Shown: positions 42,511 through 51,879, counted from the stretch's first letter. The stretch is 64,000 bases of DNA from Fidelibacterota bacterium (GCA_016934035.1 JAFGTP010000031.1:62001-126000); one strand, 5' to 3'. A program made the numbers and translations. The notes: generated from the sequence alone by a model not told the origin.

Positions 42511-43401
42511 TTAAGGTAAATCAAAATTGATGATCACTTTGATTGAGGTTACCGGTGTCGGGACAGCTCTTTCTTCAAGATTGGGCTGCATGACTATCGG
42601 ATCAACCAAGGTCTCTTCCAGTACCCGATTTTCTGAAATAACCGGCTGAATTTCAGAAACAGTGGTCGTTAATATTGCATTTTCCACTTCCATGAGTCGT
42701 TCCTCAGGTTCTTTGAAATTGGGGTCCAGTTTGACAGCTTGCTGGTAAGATTTAGCCGCGGCCCGCAGATTTCCGAGGCTTTCTTCATATCTTCCTTCGG
42801 AATAATAAATGTAGGCCTGAATATTTTCGGTGGGTATTTCGTAGAGTTGATTGGCAATTTCATCACTGACCGTGATGCCGTTATTTTCAAAGAACTGAAT
42901 ATTCATGTCGGCAATGATCTGGAAAAATTGTTCAGCGCCTCCGCTTTTTTCGTCAAAGGGTTGTTCTTTAGTTTTCTGGAGTACTTTTCCGGAAACCTTC
43001 ACATTGTCTTTTATTAGGAAAACTTCACCGGAAACCAATTGTTCAGCGCGAAGGGCTTTTTTCTTTTTTTCCGGCGAATAAGTCGACAGTTCCTTATGCA
43101 GAGTATTGGTCATGGAGCGGTCGATCAGGGTAAATTTTGAAAAGAGACTGAGATTTGAGGTGAAAAATTCTGAAGCCGCCAGACCCAGTCCGGTATGTTT
43201 TCCTTTTTCTGTAAATGGCAGGACTGAGACGCTTCCTTTAATTGGCTGTTCGTTTTCTTCAGCATTTTTTACCAATTCACGGATCAGTCCCTGGTCTTGG
43301 CTGGTTTCATCATTATTGACGGATTCAAGGGTTATCGGAGGATGGATGTAAGCGCAGTTGATGATCAACAATGAAAATAATATGAGTAGTTGGGTTTTCA
43401 T
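42511..43401 (-). CDS. CsgG/FlgO-like lipoprotein with a tetratricopeptide segment
   Basis: Protein of 296 aa. Signal and lipobox (LLILFSLLIINC, Cys16) would place it at the outer membrane. The domain at 55-170 (VSVLPFTEKGKHTGLGLAASEFFTSNLSLFSKFTLIDRS) resembles the CsgG/FlgO fold (PF17680/PF03783). Residues 185-235 form a TPR-like pair of helices (AYIYYSEGRYEESLGNLRAAAKSYQQAVKLDPN). The C-terminal tail is low complexity. It may act with the neighbouring FlgO-like protein as part of an envelope complex. The start is 3 bp downstream of the next gene's end. Confidence 0.7.
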   Translation of the reverse strand: MKTQLLILFSLLIINCAYIHPPITLESVNNDETSQDQGLIRELVKNAEENEQPIKGSVSVLPFTEKGKHTGLGLAASEFFTSNLSLFSKFTLIDRSMTNTLHKELSTYSPEKKKKALRAEQLVSGEVFLIKDNVKVSGKVLQKTKEQPFDEKSGGAEQFFQIIADMNIQFFENNGITVSDEIANQLYEIPTENIQAYIYYSEGRYEESLGNLRAAAKSYQQAVKLDPNFKEPEERLMEVENAILTTTVSEIQPVISENRVLEETLVDPIVMQPNLEERAVPTPVTSIKVIINFDLP

Positions 43402-43404
43402 GGA

Positions 43405-44166
43405 TTATTCCTCCAGTTTCCAGAGTGTGTTTTCGCGGTACAATTGAATGGCTGCCTGGACTCCCGGATTGACGGCAGCTGCTTTTTCGAGATAGTTCTC
43501 GGCTTTTGATTTTAGTTTTTTCATCTTGGATTTGTTGCCTTCCTGCTTGGCTACAATAGCCTGGGCAATGAGGTCGCGGGCTTTCATAAACTGCCGGATG
43601 CCTTCTCTGGAGGCACTTTCAATTTGACCGTCGCCAATTTGGTATCGTTCATAAAGCAACAGGCTCAGGCCTTTCATAAATTCAAAACCACCCTCTTCGG
43701 CAAAGGCGTCAATCTCTGCCAGACTGCCTTTGACCTTGATGGATTTTAAAATGATTGATGTTTCGATATCAATAATTTTCAATGTCAGGTAGGTATTTTT
43801 GTACACATTGGTGACAGTGCCGAAAATGGCCAGTTCGGCGCCTTTGGTTTTTCCCATCTCTACCACTTGTTCCGATGTCAGTCCGCTGGCCTGAATGGAT
43901 ACTTCTTTTAATAGGGCATCCATATTTTGGCGATCCAGGACCTCAAAGTAATCAGTGGCTGCAAACTGTCCTGCAAAGAGATCTGAAAATAAGCCGTTCA
44001 ACTCGTTCATGGCATTTCTTTCGGAAAGATTTGTAGAAGCAAAATGAAAAGGAAAGATCGCCACATATTTTTTATCCAATTTTTCAATAAGTTTATTTCC
44101 ATCCTGGGCAGTTAAAAGTGCTGCGACGGACAAGGTCAACCAGAGGATTTGTACTAATTTTTTCAT
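43405..44166 (-). CDS. Periplasmic CsgG/FlgO-like protein
   Basis: Protein of 253 aa with a cleavable signal (MKKLVQILWLTLSVAALLTAQ). The following 150 residues show the CsgG-type fold: YVAIFPFHFAS, LFSDLFAGQFAATDYFEVLDRQNMDALLKEV, GAELAIFGTVTNVYKNTYLTLKIIDIET. The region after residue 190 is helical and may include a TPR-like repeat (QAIVAKQEGNKSKMKKLKSKAENYLEKAAAVNP). Such proteins build secretion pores (CsgG) or bind flagellar/pilus parts (FlgO). No curli or flagellar gene is nearby, so this is probably a different envelope system. It is translated just after the barrel-protein gene (9 bp). Confidence 0.7.
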   Translation of the reverse strand: MKKLVQILWLTLSVAALLTAQDGNKLIEKLDKKYVAIFPFHFASTNLSERNAMNELNGLFSDLFAGQFAATDYFEVLDRQNMDALLKEVSIQASGLTSEQVVEMGKTKGAELAIFGTVTNVYKNTYLTLKIIDIETSIILKSIKVKGSLAEIDAFAEEGGFEFMKGLSLLLYERYQIGDGQIESASREGIRQFMKARDLIAQAIVAKQEGNKSKMKKLKSKAENYLEKAAAVNPGVQAAIQLYRENTLWKLEE

Positions 44167-44175
44167 TTTTGACTC

Positions 44176-45264
44176 CTATTTGTAAATTTGAAAATCAAAA
44201 TCGACTCCGATTTTGAACCCCAGGAGCGAAGCATCGCCGCTGACAGTGCCGAAATTCAGTTCCAGGAATGGTATGCCCGGAAAGCCTTTATAACTGAAAT
44301 TCTGGAGATAGCAGCCCAATAAAAATTGGGTCGCTTCTTTTGTCATTGAGCCTTTTCCTGTTTTTTCAAAACCGATGTAGGGCATGATGGAATGTTCTTC
44401 GAGCACGGCAGCATAATCCCATACATTGTCATAACTTACTTTCAGGCTGAGCAATGACGGCGGTTCGAAATCGCCTCCCCATTTGGATTTACTTTCACCT
44501 CGTTTACTGAGGATCGTTTCCAAATGCCAGTCGGACCATGTGAAATTTCCGGCAAAATTAAATCCTGCTCCGGGTTCCACTTTATAGTTATTACTATAAT
44601 CGTCTTCATATTTTTCATTGGTGTAAAATGAAATAACGGTTTTGCCAAAGAAACGAAAATCGCCCTTTTTGTAATCCATGCCGGCCGCCAACCGGAATTC
44701 ATCCGAAGGATTGAAATCGTTGATGCCCTTGATCGGGTCATAAGCCCCTTTGAAAAAGTAGATGGCGCCCAATGCCAGAGAAAGGTTGCTGCTCATCTCC
44801 ATACCGTAGGATATTCCGGAGTGAAAGCCAAACCCTGAGCCTGCATAAACAAGGGAGGAGTTGATATAGGGCAGACGACCGGCTGATACAGAGGTAAATT
44901 CCTTACTGCTCAGGTCTTTGGTTCCCATGGGCAGACGAATTCCTCCGATAATTGTATAGTTTTCCATCAGGTAACTGCCGCCGATTTCCAGATCGCTGAA
45001 TCCATAAAGCCCATTTCCATCATAAGACTGATATCCCTGATTGAGTTTTGCTGCAATTTTTAAATACCGACTGGTTTGTACCCGGGCAGTGATTGGAAAG
45101 GAGAGTGCAGTATAGGATACTGCGTCACCGATTTTAGGTGAAATTCTACAGTATTGCAGATTTACACCGGCTCTTTCATGGGTTTTTTCCAACAGTGTAC
45201 CGGCAAAGATATTTCCTGATAAGATCATTATCAGGATAATTTTTCTGATTGGATTTGATTTCAT
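44176..45264 (-). CDS. Outer-membrane beta-barrel protein, operon leader
   Basis: Protein of 362 aa. Signal peptide (KIILIMILSGNIFA) then a long series of amphipathic strands: VSYTALSFPITARVQTSRYLKIAAKLNQ, YTIIGGIRLPMG, LALGAIYFFKGAY, FRLAAGMDYKKGDFRFFGKTVISFYT, ending FLELNFGTVSGDASLLGFKIGVDFDFQI with a terminal aromatic-charged strand. This is a 12-16 strand barrel, no known family. It is the first gene of the operon followed by two CsgG/FlgO-like proteins and a lipoprotein, so it may be the outer-membrane pore or surface anchor for that system. Confidence 0.7.
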   Translation of the reverse strand: MKSNPIRKIILIMILSGNIFAGTLLEKTHERAGVNLQYCRISPKIGDAVSYTALSFPITARVQTSRYLKIAAKLNQGYQSYDGNGLYGFSDLEIGGSYLMENYTIIGGIRLPMGTKDLSSKEFTSVSAGRLPYINSSLVYAGSGFGFHSGISYGMEMSSNLSLALGAIYFFKGAYDPIKGINDFNPSDEFRLAAGMDYKKGDFRFFGKTVISFYTNEKYEDDYSNNYKVEPGAGFNFAGNFTWSDWHLETILSKRGESKSKWGGDFEPPSLLSLKVSYDNVWDYAAVLEEHSIMPYIGFEKTGKGSMTKEATQFLLGCYLQNFSYKGFPGIPFLELNFGTVSGDASLLGFKIGVDFDFQIYK

Positions 45265-45395
45265 TAGGACTCCTTATTGATAAACAATTCTCTTTTTAAA
45301 GTTAGTTTACTTGATGTTTCGTAATCCTTTCAAATTATGGATTGGCATCCTCTTTTTCAACTGTTTTGAAGAATTTTTAGCAACTGTAAAAAATG

Positions 45396-45424
45396 AAAAA
45401 GGCGGCTATGATAGGCCGCCTTTT
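45396..45424 (-). terminator. Intrinsic terminator downstream of ftcD
   Basis: Stem ggcggc / gccgcc with flanking A-run and T-run on both sides; on the minus strand it begins 19 bp after the ftcD stop codon. Confidence 0.8.
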
Positions 45425-45442
45425 GGGAATCGAATTAATAGG

Positions 45443-47149
45443 TTATAGGAGTTTGCTCATCACTGACGCCTCAATTTCGCCAGCCTGAGTGATGGCCTGA
45501 TGGTAGATGGCATCGGCTTCGGAGTTAATTTTTTGTTTAAAGGTTTCGTCAGCGATACCGCCCAGGTTGATTTTGACATTCATGTAGGCGCCTTTGACAG
45601 CGGCCAATCCTGTGAGGGCCGATACTCCGGCGTCGGAGAGTGCATTTTTGAGGCCTTTTTCTGCCACGATCCGGGCGCATTCAATGGCTTCATAGGAGAG
45701 TTTCATTGTTTCAAGGGGTACCAGTGTTGCTGTTTTGGAGGCATTTTCAATGGCATCTGCTCTCAGTTTTTTTTCATCTTTGGTCCCTTGGGGCAATTGC
45801 AGGGCTGCCATAAAATTGTCGAAAGCCTCGGTGTCAGTATCAATCAGTTCCAGCAGTTTATCCTTGATTTCCTGGGCTTTAACAGCCAGGGTCAGCATGG
45901 TTTCCCGTTTTTCTTTTTTCTTGTCAGATAATTTGGTGAAAGTCAATTTTTTTGTGGTCAGGTTTGCCACCATCGATGCCAGTCCGGCTGATAGGGCGCC
46001 GGAAAGGGCTGCGATGCTTCCGCCCCCGGGAGCTGCGGAATCGGAAGCCAGTTCATCGACAAAATCGGTGACAGTCATTTTTCGAAGCAGTCTCTCTTTC
46101 TCAAGTTTGTATTCGATAACCTTTTCATTGATGTTGAATTCCCCCAGTTCGGACAGACCTAAGGTATCCACGGCTACGGCAATCAGGCCACGTTCACCAA
46201 CACCGGCAGAGAGATACTGGTCGTCGTCCAGGTGTTGTTTTGCCAGAAAATACTTACCGGCTGCGATCAGAGGCTCCCTGGGAATCAGACCCACCACTTC
46301 GCTGCCGGTTACCCGAACCCCATGCCTGATGGCATCCTGCTCCGCAAATTCGAAAATTTTATGAAGAGGCCCTTTTTGGTAATTGGTGATATTCATGGAT
46401 ATTTGCGCTTTGCCATATTCGTCGATATACCAGCCGACTGCTTTGACGCCGGGAAAGCCTTTTTCGCCACGCAGAAATTCGCCGGCTTCATTTTTTACCG
46501 GATTGCCGGCATTATCCCGGATAATACGGCCTTCTTCACGAATATTCAGTGCAATGTCATGGGCAATTTTTTTATTCTTTGTGTTGAGATTGATATTGTA
46601 AGCGATGAGAAAATCCCGGCAACCAATGGCCGTGACACCGGATTTGACATTAAAATCTTTTCCAAAATCAGGCTTCCAGTTAGTATCTTTTAATTTTTCG
46701 GCCATGCCTTCATATTCACCTTTGCGAATATTGGCCAGGTTTTTCCGTTCCGGTTTTGTCGCGGAATGCTCATAAAGAAAAACCGGAATATTCAGTTCTT
46801 CTCCAACTCGCCTGCCCACTTTTTTGGAAATTTCAACACAGTCCTCAATTGTAATTCCGGAAACCGGAATAAAGGGGCAAACATCACAGGCGCCCATGCG
46901 GGCATGTTCACCGGAATGTTCCCGCATATCGATCAATTCGCTGCCAGCCTTGATCGCCTGAAAGGCTGCTTCGGTGATGGCTTTCGGACTTCCCACAAAG
47001 GTAAAAACGGTTCGATTGGTCGCAAAGCCGGGGTCGACATCCAGTAACATGGCGCCATCAACGGCTTTGACGGCGTTGGCAATGGCATCCAGGACCTCTT
47101 TATTGCGGCCTTCACTAAAATTGGGTACGCATTCTACAATCTGGTTCAT
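45443..47149 (-). CDS. ftcD: Bifunctional glutamate formimidoyltransferase / formimidoyltetrahydrofolate cyclodeaminase
   Basis: Protein of 568 aa. Residues 1-325 form the formiminotransferase domain: CVPNFSEGRN, DPGFATNRTVFTFVG, MREHSGEHARMGACDVCPF with the active-site His, and SGVTAIGCRDFLIAYNIN. Residues 370-568 form the cyclodeaminase domain (VTDFVDELASDSAAPGGGSIAALSGALSAGL). The fused enzyme transfers the formimino group of formiminoglutamate to tetrahydrofolate and then deaminates it to methenyl-THF, the last step of one histidine degradation route. It has a good ribosome site (GGGAGAATGAG). It is divergent from hutI, with which it is likely coregulated. Confidence 0.95.
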   Translation of the reverse strand: MNQIVECVPNFSEGRNKEVLDAIANAVKAVDGAMLLDVDPGFATNRTVFTFVGSPKAITEAAFQAIKAGSELIDMREHSGEHARMGACDVCPFIPVSGITIEDCVEISKKVGRRVGEELNIPVFLYEHSATKPERKNLANIRKGEYEGMAEKLKDTNWKPDFGKDFNVKSGVTAIGCRDFLIAYNINLNTKNKKIAHDIALNIREEGRIIRDNAGNPVKNEAGEFLRGEKGFPGVKAVGWYIDEYGKAQISMNITNYQKGPLHKIFEFAEQDAIRHGVRVTGSEVVGLIPREPLIAAGKYFLAKQHLDDDQYLSAGVGERGLIAVAVDTLGLSELGEFNINEKVIEYKLEKERLLRKMTVTDFVDELASDSAAPGGGSIAALSGALSAGLASMVANLTTKKLTFTKLSDKKKEKRETMLTLAVKAQEIKDKLLELIDTDTEAFDNFMAALQLPQGTKDEKKLRADAIENASKTATLVPLETMKLSYEAIECARIVAEKGLKNALSDAGVSALTGLAAVKGAYMNVKINLGGIADETFKQKINSEADAIYHQAITQAGEIEASVMSKLL

Positions 47150-47406
47150 CTCATTCTCCCTTTTATTTTAACTTTATAGTTAAAAATGTTAAATATTCTG
47201 CATTTAAAAATTAATAGATTTTAGGTCGTGATAACAAGAAAGATTTCTGATTTTTGCCGATAACCGGAACTCTGTCTAAAATAAGAGAATGATACTTCTG
47301 ATTGGCAGCAAAAAAGGAGAAAATTAAAATTGTTCTAAAAAAGTATGTTTGGAATATCGGCCCCAAATAATTACTTTTTTAATATGATTACAGAGGGAGA
47401 AACTGG
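47150..47406. promoter_or_regulatory. Divergent regulatory region of ftcD and hutI
   Basis: AT-rich 257-bp spacer between two oppositely oriented catabolic genes. TATGTTTG at 47343-47350 fits a TAnnTTTG -7 box for hutI (56 nt before its ATG), without a clear -33 box. It should contain the operator for histidine or urocanate control, but no regulator gene is adjacent. Confidence 0.35.
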
Positions 47407-48621
47407 ATGAAAACAATTATTAAAAATATTGGGCAGCTGGTGACTTATAATTCGGAAATGCAGGGAATGAAAGTCTTTCAGAATGTGGAAATGATCATGG
47501 AAGATGGAAAGATTATTGAAACAGGAACTGATTTGTACTCATCTGAAATGGAAGTTATTGATGCCAAAGGCAAACTGGTGACACCGGGTTTTATTGATGC
47601 CCATACCCATCCGGTTTTTTATAAAACCCGGGAAAAGGAATTTGAAATGCGGATAATGGGGAAGACCTACCATGAAATTGCAGCTGCCGGTGGCGGGATC
47701 AGAGCCAGTGCCCGTCGATTGCGTGAAGGGGACCCTAAAATTCTGAAACAGCAAACCCTTCAGAACATCAAACGATTTTTCTGTTTTGGGACAACCACGA
47801 TTGAAGCCAAAAGCGGATATGGATTATCGACGGCAAGCGAACTTACTTCTTTGCGCATACTCAAAGAGATCAATGAAACCTGTGATTTGGATATATTGGC
47901 TACTTTTCTGGGGGCTCATGAATTTCCGGAAAGTTATCAAAATGATCATGAAGGCTATATTGATAAGATTGTCGGTGAAATGTTGCCGGTCATCGTGAGA
48001 GAAAACCTGGCACAATTCTGTGATGCCTTTTGTGAAGAGGGTGTGTTTTCTGTTGAAGAAACCCGTCGTGTTTTGGAACCGGCAAAAAGTCTGGGTCTGG
48101 GTATTCGCATTCATGCCGATGAATTCAAGCCTATCGGAGGAGTGGAACTGGCAGCGAAACTCGGGGCCTGCTCGGCAGACCACCTGATTGCCATTACAGA
48201 CGAAGGGATTGAGGCCTTAAAAGAAAACAATGTCGTTCCGGTTGTTCTTCCTGCTACCATGTTTTTTCTGGGTTCAGAAAAATATGCACCGGCTCGGAAA
48301 ATGTGGGACCAAGGACTGCCCGTAGCCATTGCGACAGACTTTAATCCCGGCAGTTCCCATACACAGTCAATGCCTTTTGTGATTACCACAGCCTGTTTAA
48401 AAATGAGGTTGACACCTCTGGAAGCTCTGCAGGCAGCAACTTTTCATGCAGCAAAGTCTTTGAAAATTGAAAATAAAGTGGGAAGTTTGGAAATTGGCAA
48501 ACAGGCTGATTTTTGCATTTGGGAGTTTGATAATTATCAGGGAATCCCCTACTACCTGGCCTCGACACCGGTTTACCAGGTATACAAAAAAGGAAAAAAA
48601 GTCTGGGAATTTGAAATTTAA
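47407..48621 (+). CDS. hutI: Imidazolonepropionase
   Basis: Protein of 404 aa with an amidohydrolase fold. Metal and substrate motifs: GFIDAHTHPVFYKTREKEFEMR at 59-80, GGGIRASARRLRE, KSGYGLSTASELT, IHADEFKPIGG, SADHLIAI, ATDFNPGSSHTQSM with the catalytic Asp. The enzyme opens the imidazolone ring of 4-imidazolone-5-propanoate to N-formimino-glutamate, the substrate of FtcD. Together with ftcD this accounts for the lower half of histidine degradation. The upper half (hutH, hutU) is not in the window. It is followed after 33 bp by a small membrane gene with a separate ribosome site. Confidence 0.95.
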   Translation: MKTIIKNIGQLVTYNSEMQGMKVFQNVEMIMEDGKIIETGTDLYSSEMEVIDAKGKLVTPGFIDAHTHPVFYKTREKEFEMRIMGKTYHEIAAAGGGIRASARRLREGDPKILKQQTLQNIKRFFCFGTTTIEAKSGYGLSTASELTSLRILKEINETCDLDILATFLGAHEFPESYQNDHEGYIDKIVGEMLPVIVRENLAQFCDAFCEEGVFSVEETRRVLEPAKSLGLGIRIHADEFKPIGGVELAAKLGACSADHLIAITDEGIEALKENNVVPVVLPATMFFLGSEKYAPARKMWDQGLPVAIATDFNPGSSHTQSMPFVITTACLKMRLTPLEALQAATFHAAKSLKIENKVGSLEIGKQADFCIWEFDNYQGIPYYLASTPVYQVYKKGKKVWEFEI

Positions 48622-48654
48622 AAAGGATTAAAAATTATAAATTTGGAGGAAAAG

Positions 48655-48882
48655 ATGGAATCCTGGAGTTATATATTTATTATGTATTTACGCACGCTGG
48701 GGTGGGCCATCGTGGCTGCTATCAGTTTTGCTATCGGAGTCGGATTGGCTATTAAAGTCTTTGACTGGATGTCCTTTTCAATTGATGAGTGGGAAGAGAT
48801 CAAAAAAGGCAATATTGGGGTCGCCTTGATCATGGTATCACTGATTGTCATGATGGGATTGATCATCTATAAGGTGATTTAA
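48655..48882 (+). CDS. Small two-helix membrane protein (DUF350-like)
   Basis: Protein of 75 aa starting at 48655, preceded by GGAGG at ideal spacing; the earlier TTG-start frame is not needed. Two membrane helices: residues 6-32 (YIFIMYLRTLGWAIVAAISFAIGVGLAI) and 51-75 (IGVALIMVSLIVMMGLIIYKVI), with an acidic loop between (SIDEWEEIKKGN). The length and pattern match one unit of DUF350. It is read in the same direction as hutI but has no obvious functional link. It may associate with the DUF502 protein gene that converges on it 8 bp away. Confidence 0.6.
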   Translation: MESWSYIFIMYLRTLGWAIVAAISFAIGVGLAIKVFDWMSFSIDEWEEIKKGNIGVALIMVSLIVMMGLIIYKVI

Positions 48883-48889
48883 ATTTAGT

Positions 48890-49519
48890 TTATAAATCAT
48901 TTCTGAAGAGATTCATTTTTTTCGGTACGATTGTTCCTGCGGAGATCAACGTCTGCAATCCTTCTTCGACGGATAAATTGGAGGCGACCACATCGGTCTG
49001 GGGAAGAAAGATCATCCAGCCGGAAGTCGGATTGGGAGTAGTGGGAAGAAAAACGGAATAAAACCGAGTCCCATCCTTCCCTTCGGTCTCACCAGTGACA
49101 AATCCCATGGACCAGATACCTTTACGGGGAAACTCAAAGAAAACTACTTTTTCAAAGCCCTGCTGGTTCAACTGAAAGGCCGTCAGGATTTTTTTGCTGG
49201 TGGAATATACAGTTTTGATCAGGGGTATCTGGTTGACCCATTTTTCAAACTGATGAAAGATAGATTTTCCGACAATATTGGATGTCAGAAGTCCCAGTAA
49301 AAAAATCAGGAATAATCCTGAAACGAGACCCAGTCCGGGTATTTTGAAACCCAGATATTTAATGGCGATGGGATCGACCACCGGGCCCACAATACTGTCA
49401 AAAAATGCCAGGAATAATTTAAAAACATAGATTGTCAGGACGATGGGAATCAGAGCAAAAATGCCGGCCAGGAATTTTGTTCTCAGCGATTTTTTAAGTT
49501 TTTTCCAAAAATTTTTCAT
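48890..49519 (-). CDS. DUF502-family membrane protein
   Basis: Protein of 209 aa. Two membrane helices, about residues 15-40 (KFLAGIFALIPIVLTIYVFKLFLAFF) and 58-85 (IPGLGLVSGLFLIFLLGLLTSNIVG), then a cytoplasmic or periplasmic beta-rich part (VNQIPLIKTVYSTSKKILTAFQ, FEFPRKGIWSMGFVTGET, VFLPTTPNPTSGWMIFLP). These are the diagnostic DUF502 motifs; the family is widespread in bacteria and plants, with unknown function, possibly membrane integrity. Convergent with the DUF350-like gene and divergent from the patatin-Omp85 gene. Confidence 0.85.
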   Translation of the reverse strand: MKNFWKKLKKSLRTKFLAGIFALIPIVLTIYVFKLFLAFFDSIVGPVVDPIAIKYLGFKIPGLGLVSGLFLIFLLGLLTSNIVGKSIFHQFEKWVNQIPLIKTVYSTSKKILTAFQLNQQGFEKVVFFEFPRKGIWSMGFVTGETEGKDGTRFYSVFLPTTPNPTSGWMIFLPQTDVVASNLSVEEGLQTLISAGTIVPKKMNLFRNDL

Positions 49520-49633
49520 ATTTATTTTCTTTTTCTGAGTTGTAAAAAAATTGGAATAATTTTAACTTTCTTTTTTATGTGTTTTATCTGAATAAGCTAA
49601 ATTAAATTTCATGCATAAAGTTAATATAAAAAA

Positions 49634-51769
49634 ATGAATAAAAATCCAATAAAAATTTTTCTGTTGCTGATTCTCCTTTTGCCCTTATTGCTTCGGGCAG
49701 ATTATCAGAAACAGGCCCTGGTGCTGAGCGGAGGCGGGGCCCGGGCCTTTGCCCATATCGGCGTTTTAAAAGCTCTGGAGGAAGCCGGCTGGTATCCGGA
49801 CCTGATTGTGGGCACAAGTATGGGCGCCATCATTGGTGCCATGTATGCCTGCGGCCGTACCCCGGAACAAATCCATCATTTTCTTAAAAATACATCCTGG
49901 GATGAGTTGCTGACTAAAAAACGGTACCGTGATATCGAACCCATCACCAAAAAAAGAATTGATGTTCCTTCTGTATTTACTCTCCGCATCGATGAAAATT
50001 TTAATATACTATATCCGAAGTATATACTCTCAACTCAGGGAATATCAGAAAGACTGACGCCGGTTACTATCGGGCCTGAATTTGTTTCCGGTGGTAATTT
50101 TGACAGCCTGGCAATTCCTCTGAGGATTGTGGCGACAAATATCAAAACCGGCAGGACAGTGGTCTTTGACCGGGGTAATCTCCCTGTAATTCTGGCCGGC
50201 AGCTCCGCCTACCCGATCCTTTTGTCGCCAGTGGAACTGGATTCCATGCTCCTGGTAGATGGGGGAATAACCAACAATGTGCCTTGTGATGTTGCTCAGA
50301 CAGAAGGTGCTGATTTTATACTTGCCGTTAATATGTCAAGCCGCATTTCAAACCAGCAGGACCTGACCGCTTCAGAATATATGGACCAGACCATCAATGC
50401 CCTGGCCTTTTATGCTGATACTCGAAATTTACATCTGGCAGATGTTTTGATATCGCTGGACCCGGAAAATATCTATTCCTCAGATTTTGATTCAATTGAC
50501 GTGCTGGTGGAACTGGGCTACCGGGAGGCAAAAAAAATAATCGGCCAACTAGGTATAAAGGAGAACCAACCCGATTCGACATTTTTTGTTGGCTCCTATT
50601 CAGAACTGAAGAATAAAATTGTCCGCAATATCAATTTCATCAGTGAAGGTTCGACAAAAAAACATGTCCTGAAACGGGAATTGGAAATTAAAGAAAATCA
50701 GCCGTTAAAACTGAAAAAAGTGAATCAAAGTATTGCCAATCTATACAGTACCGGAATCTTTAATAATGTTAACATGACTCTGAATAAATATAATGAAGAC
50801 AGTCTTGATATTTTTATCAATCTGACGGAGAAAGAGGGCGGGGACTTAAAATTTTCTGCAAATTATGACAATGAAATGAATGCCTCTGCCCTGTTGTCCT
50901 TTCGTGTGCTGAATTTATTCGGATTAGGGATTATCAACAATCTGGCTCTGCGGTTCAATGAATTTGAACGGAAAATTAATTTTGATATTATTTCACCACG
51001 AATTTTTGAAACCGTGTTATCCAACAGTTTACATTTACACCTGCAAAAAAGCCTTTATCCCATTTATTTTGAAGAAAAGAAAATTACAGAAAACCTGGTA
51101 AAAAGTATTGGACTCTCTGCCAACATTGGCGTGCAAATCAGACGCATTGGACTGACTTCATTCGGAGTCAACCAATTGTACTTTGATGTTGCGGAAAATG
51201 ATGAAGCTGTACCCAAAATAAAGTCCTTCCGCTCTCAGGTCACCAGACTGGTCGGTAAAATTGATATTGACAATACCAATGATTTTGACCTGCCCACCAC
51301 CGGCAACCGCAATACGATTATTTATGAGCATTCTCTGAGAAATGAAAACCTGGAGCCCTATTTTAAATTCTCGGTAATGACAAGAAATTTTGAAACCTAT
51401 GATGATATTACTTTTTCAACCCTCTTGCAGTTTGGTTATCTCAGTTCCACGACTTATTATTTTGAAAAATTCCATCTGGGCGGCCAGGATTCCTTTCCAG
51501 GTATGAATATTTACCAGAAATGGGGGAATATGATCTTTATTTCTGGCATGGAACTGAGATTTCCAATAACCAGGGGATTTTATACAAACCTGCAAATGAA
51601 AGTCGGCAATGTCTGGGATGATCTGGAACAGTTCAATCTGACAGATTTTAATTGGGGGGTTCAGGCAGGTATCATTATACCGACGCCCATCGGTCCCATT
51701 CGGGCGGATTATGGCGCCGATATTGAAAGCCACCACAGTGTTTATTTTTCCATCGGCCATGATTTTTAA
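49634..51769 (+). CDS. Patatin-Omp85 protein (type Vd autotransporter-like phospholipase)
   Basis: Protein of 711 aa. Signal peptide (IKIFLLLILLLPLLLRA). Patatin domain at about 27-330: LVLSGGGARAFAHIGV oxyanion loop, GTSMGAIIGA with Ser nucleophile, LVDGGITNNVP. A POTRA domain follows near 330-410 (FISEGSTKKHVLKRELEI, LYSTGIFNNVNMTL). The C-terminal 300 residues are an Omp85-type 16-strand barrel (GGQDSFPGMNIYQKWGN, PIGPIRADYGADI, terminal SIGHDF). This is the layout of PlpD-type secreted lipases: the barrel carries the phospholipase to or across the outer membrane. It contrasts with the cytoplasmic patatin at 34.5 kb. Confidence 0.9.
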   Translation: MNKNPIKIFLLLILLLPLLLRADYQKQALVLSGGGARAFAHIGVLKALEEAGWYPDLIVGTSMGAIIGAMYACGRTPEQIHHFLKNTSWDELLTKKRYRDIEPITKKRIDVPSVFTLRIDENFNILYPKYILSTQGISERLTPVTIGPEFVSGGNFDSLAIPLRIVATNIKTGRTVVFDRGNLPVILAGSSAYPILLSPVELDSMLLVDGGITNNVPCDVAQTEGADFILAVNMSSRISNQQDLTASEYMDQTINALAFYADTRNLHLADVLISLDPENIYSSDFDSIDVLVELGYREAKKIIGQLGIKENQPDSTFFVGSYSELKNKIVRNINFISEGSTKKHVLKRELEIKENQPLKLKKVNQSIANLYSTGIFNNVNMTLNKYNEDSLDIFINLTEKEGGDLKFSANYDNEMNASALLSFRVLNLFGLGIINNLALRFNEFERKINFDIISPRIFETVLSNSLHLHLQKSLYPIYFEEKKITENLVKSIGLSANIGVQIRRIGLTSFGVNQLYFDVAENDEAVPKIKSFRSQVTRLVGKIDIDNTNDFDLPTTGNRNTIIYEHSLRNENLEPYFKFSVMTRNFETYDDITFSTLLQFGYLSSTTYYFEKFHLGGQDSFPGMNIYQKWGNMIFISGMELRFPITRGFYTNLQMKVGNVWDDLEQFNLTDFNWGVQAGIIIPTPIGPIRADYGADIESHHSVYFSIGHDF

Positions 51770-51879
51770 TTGATTTCTCCATCCTAACCGGATATTTATT
51801 CAGAGTTTGGTTTAAATATACAAATTTTTTATAAAAATTTTGTATATCAGCAAAATTTATGTATATTTATGCGCATTAG

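Noticed and set aside
45735..46364. 209-codon plus-strand frame antisense to ftcD
   Set aside because: The Ser-rich translation has no family features and ftcD is unmistakable on the other strand.
49602..49817. 71-codon minus-strand frame at the start of the patatin-Omp85 gene
   Set aside because: Antisense shadow of the signal peptide and patatin motif; no ribosome site.
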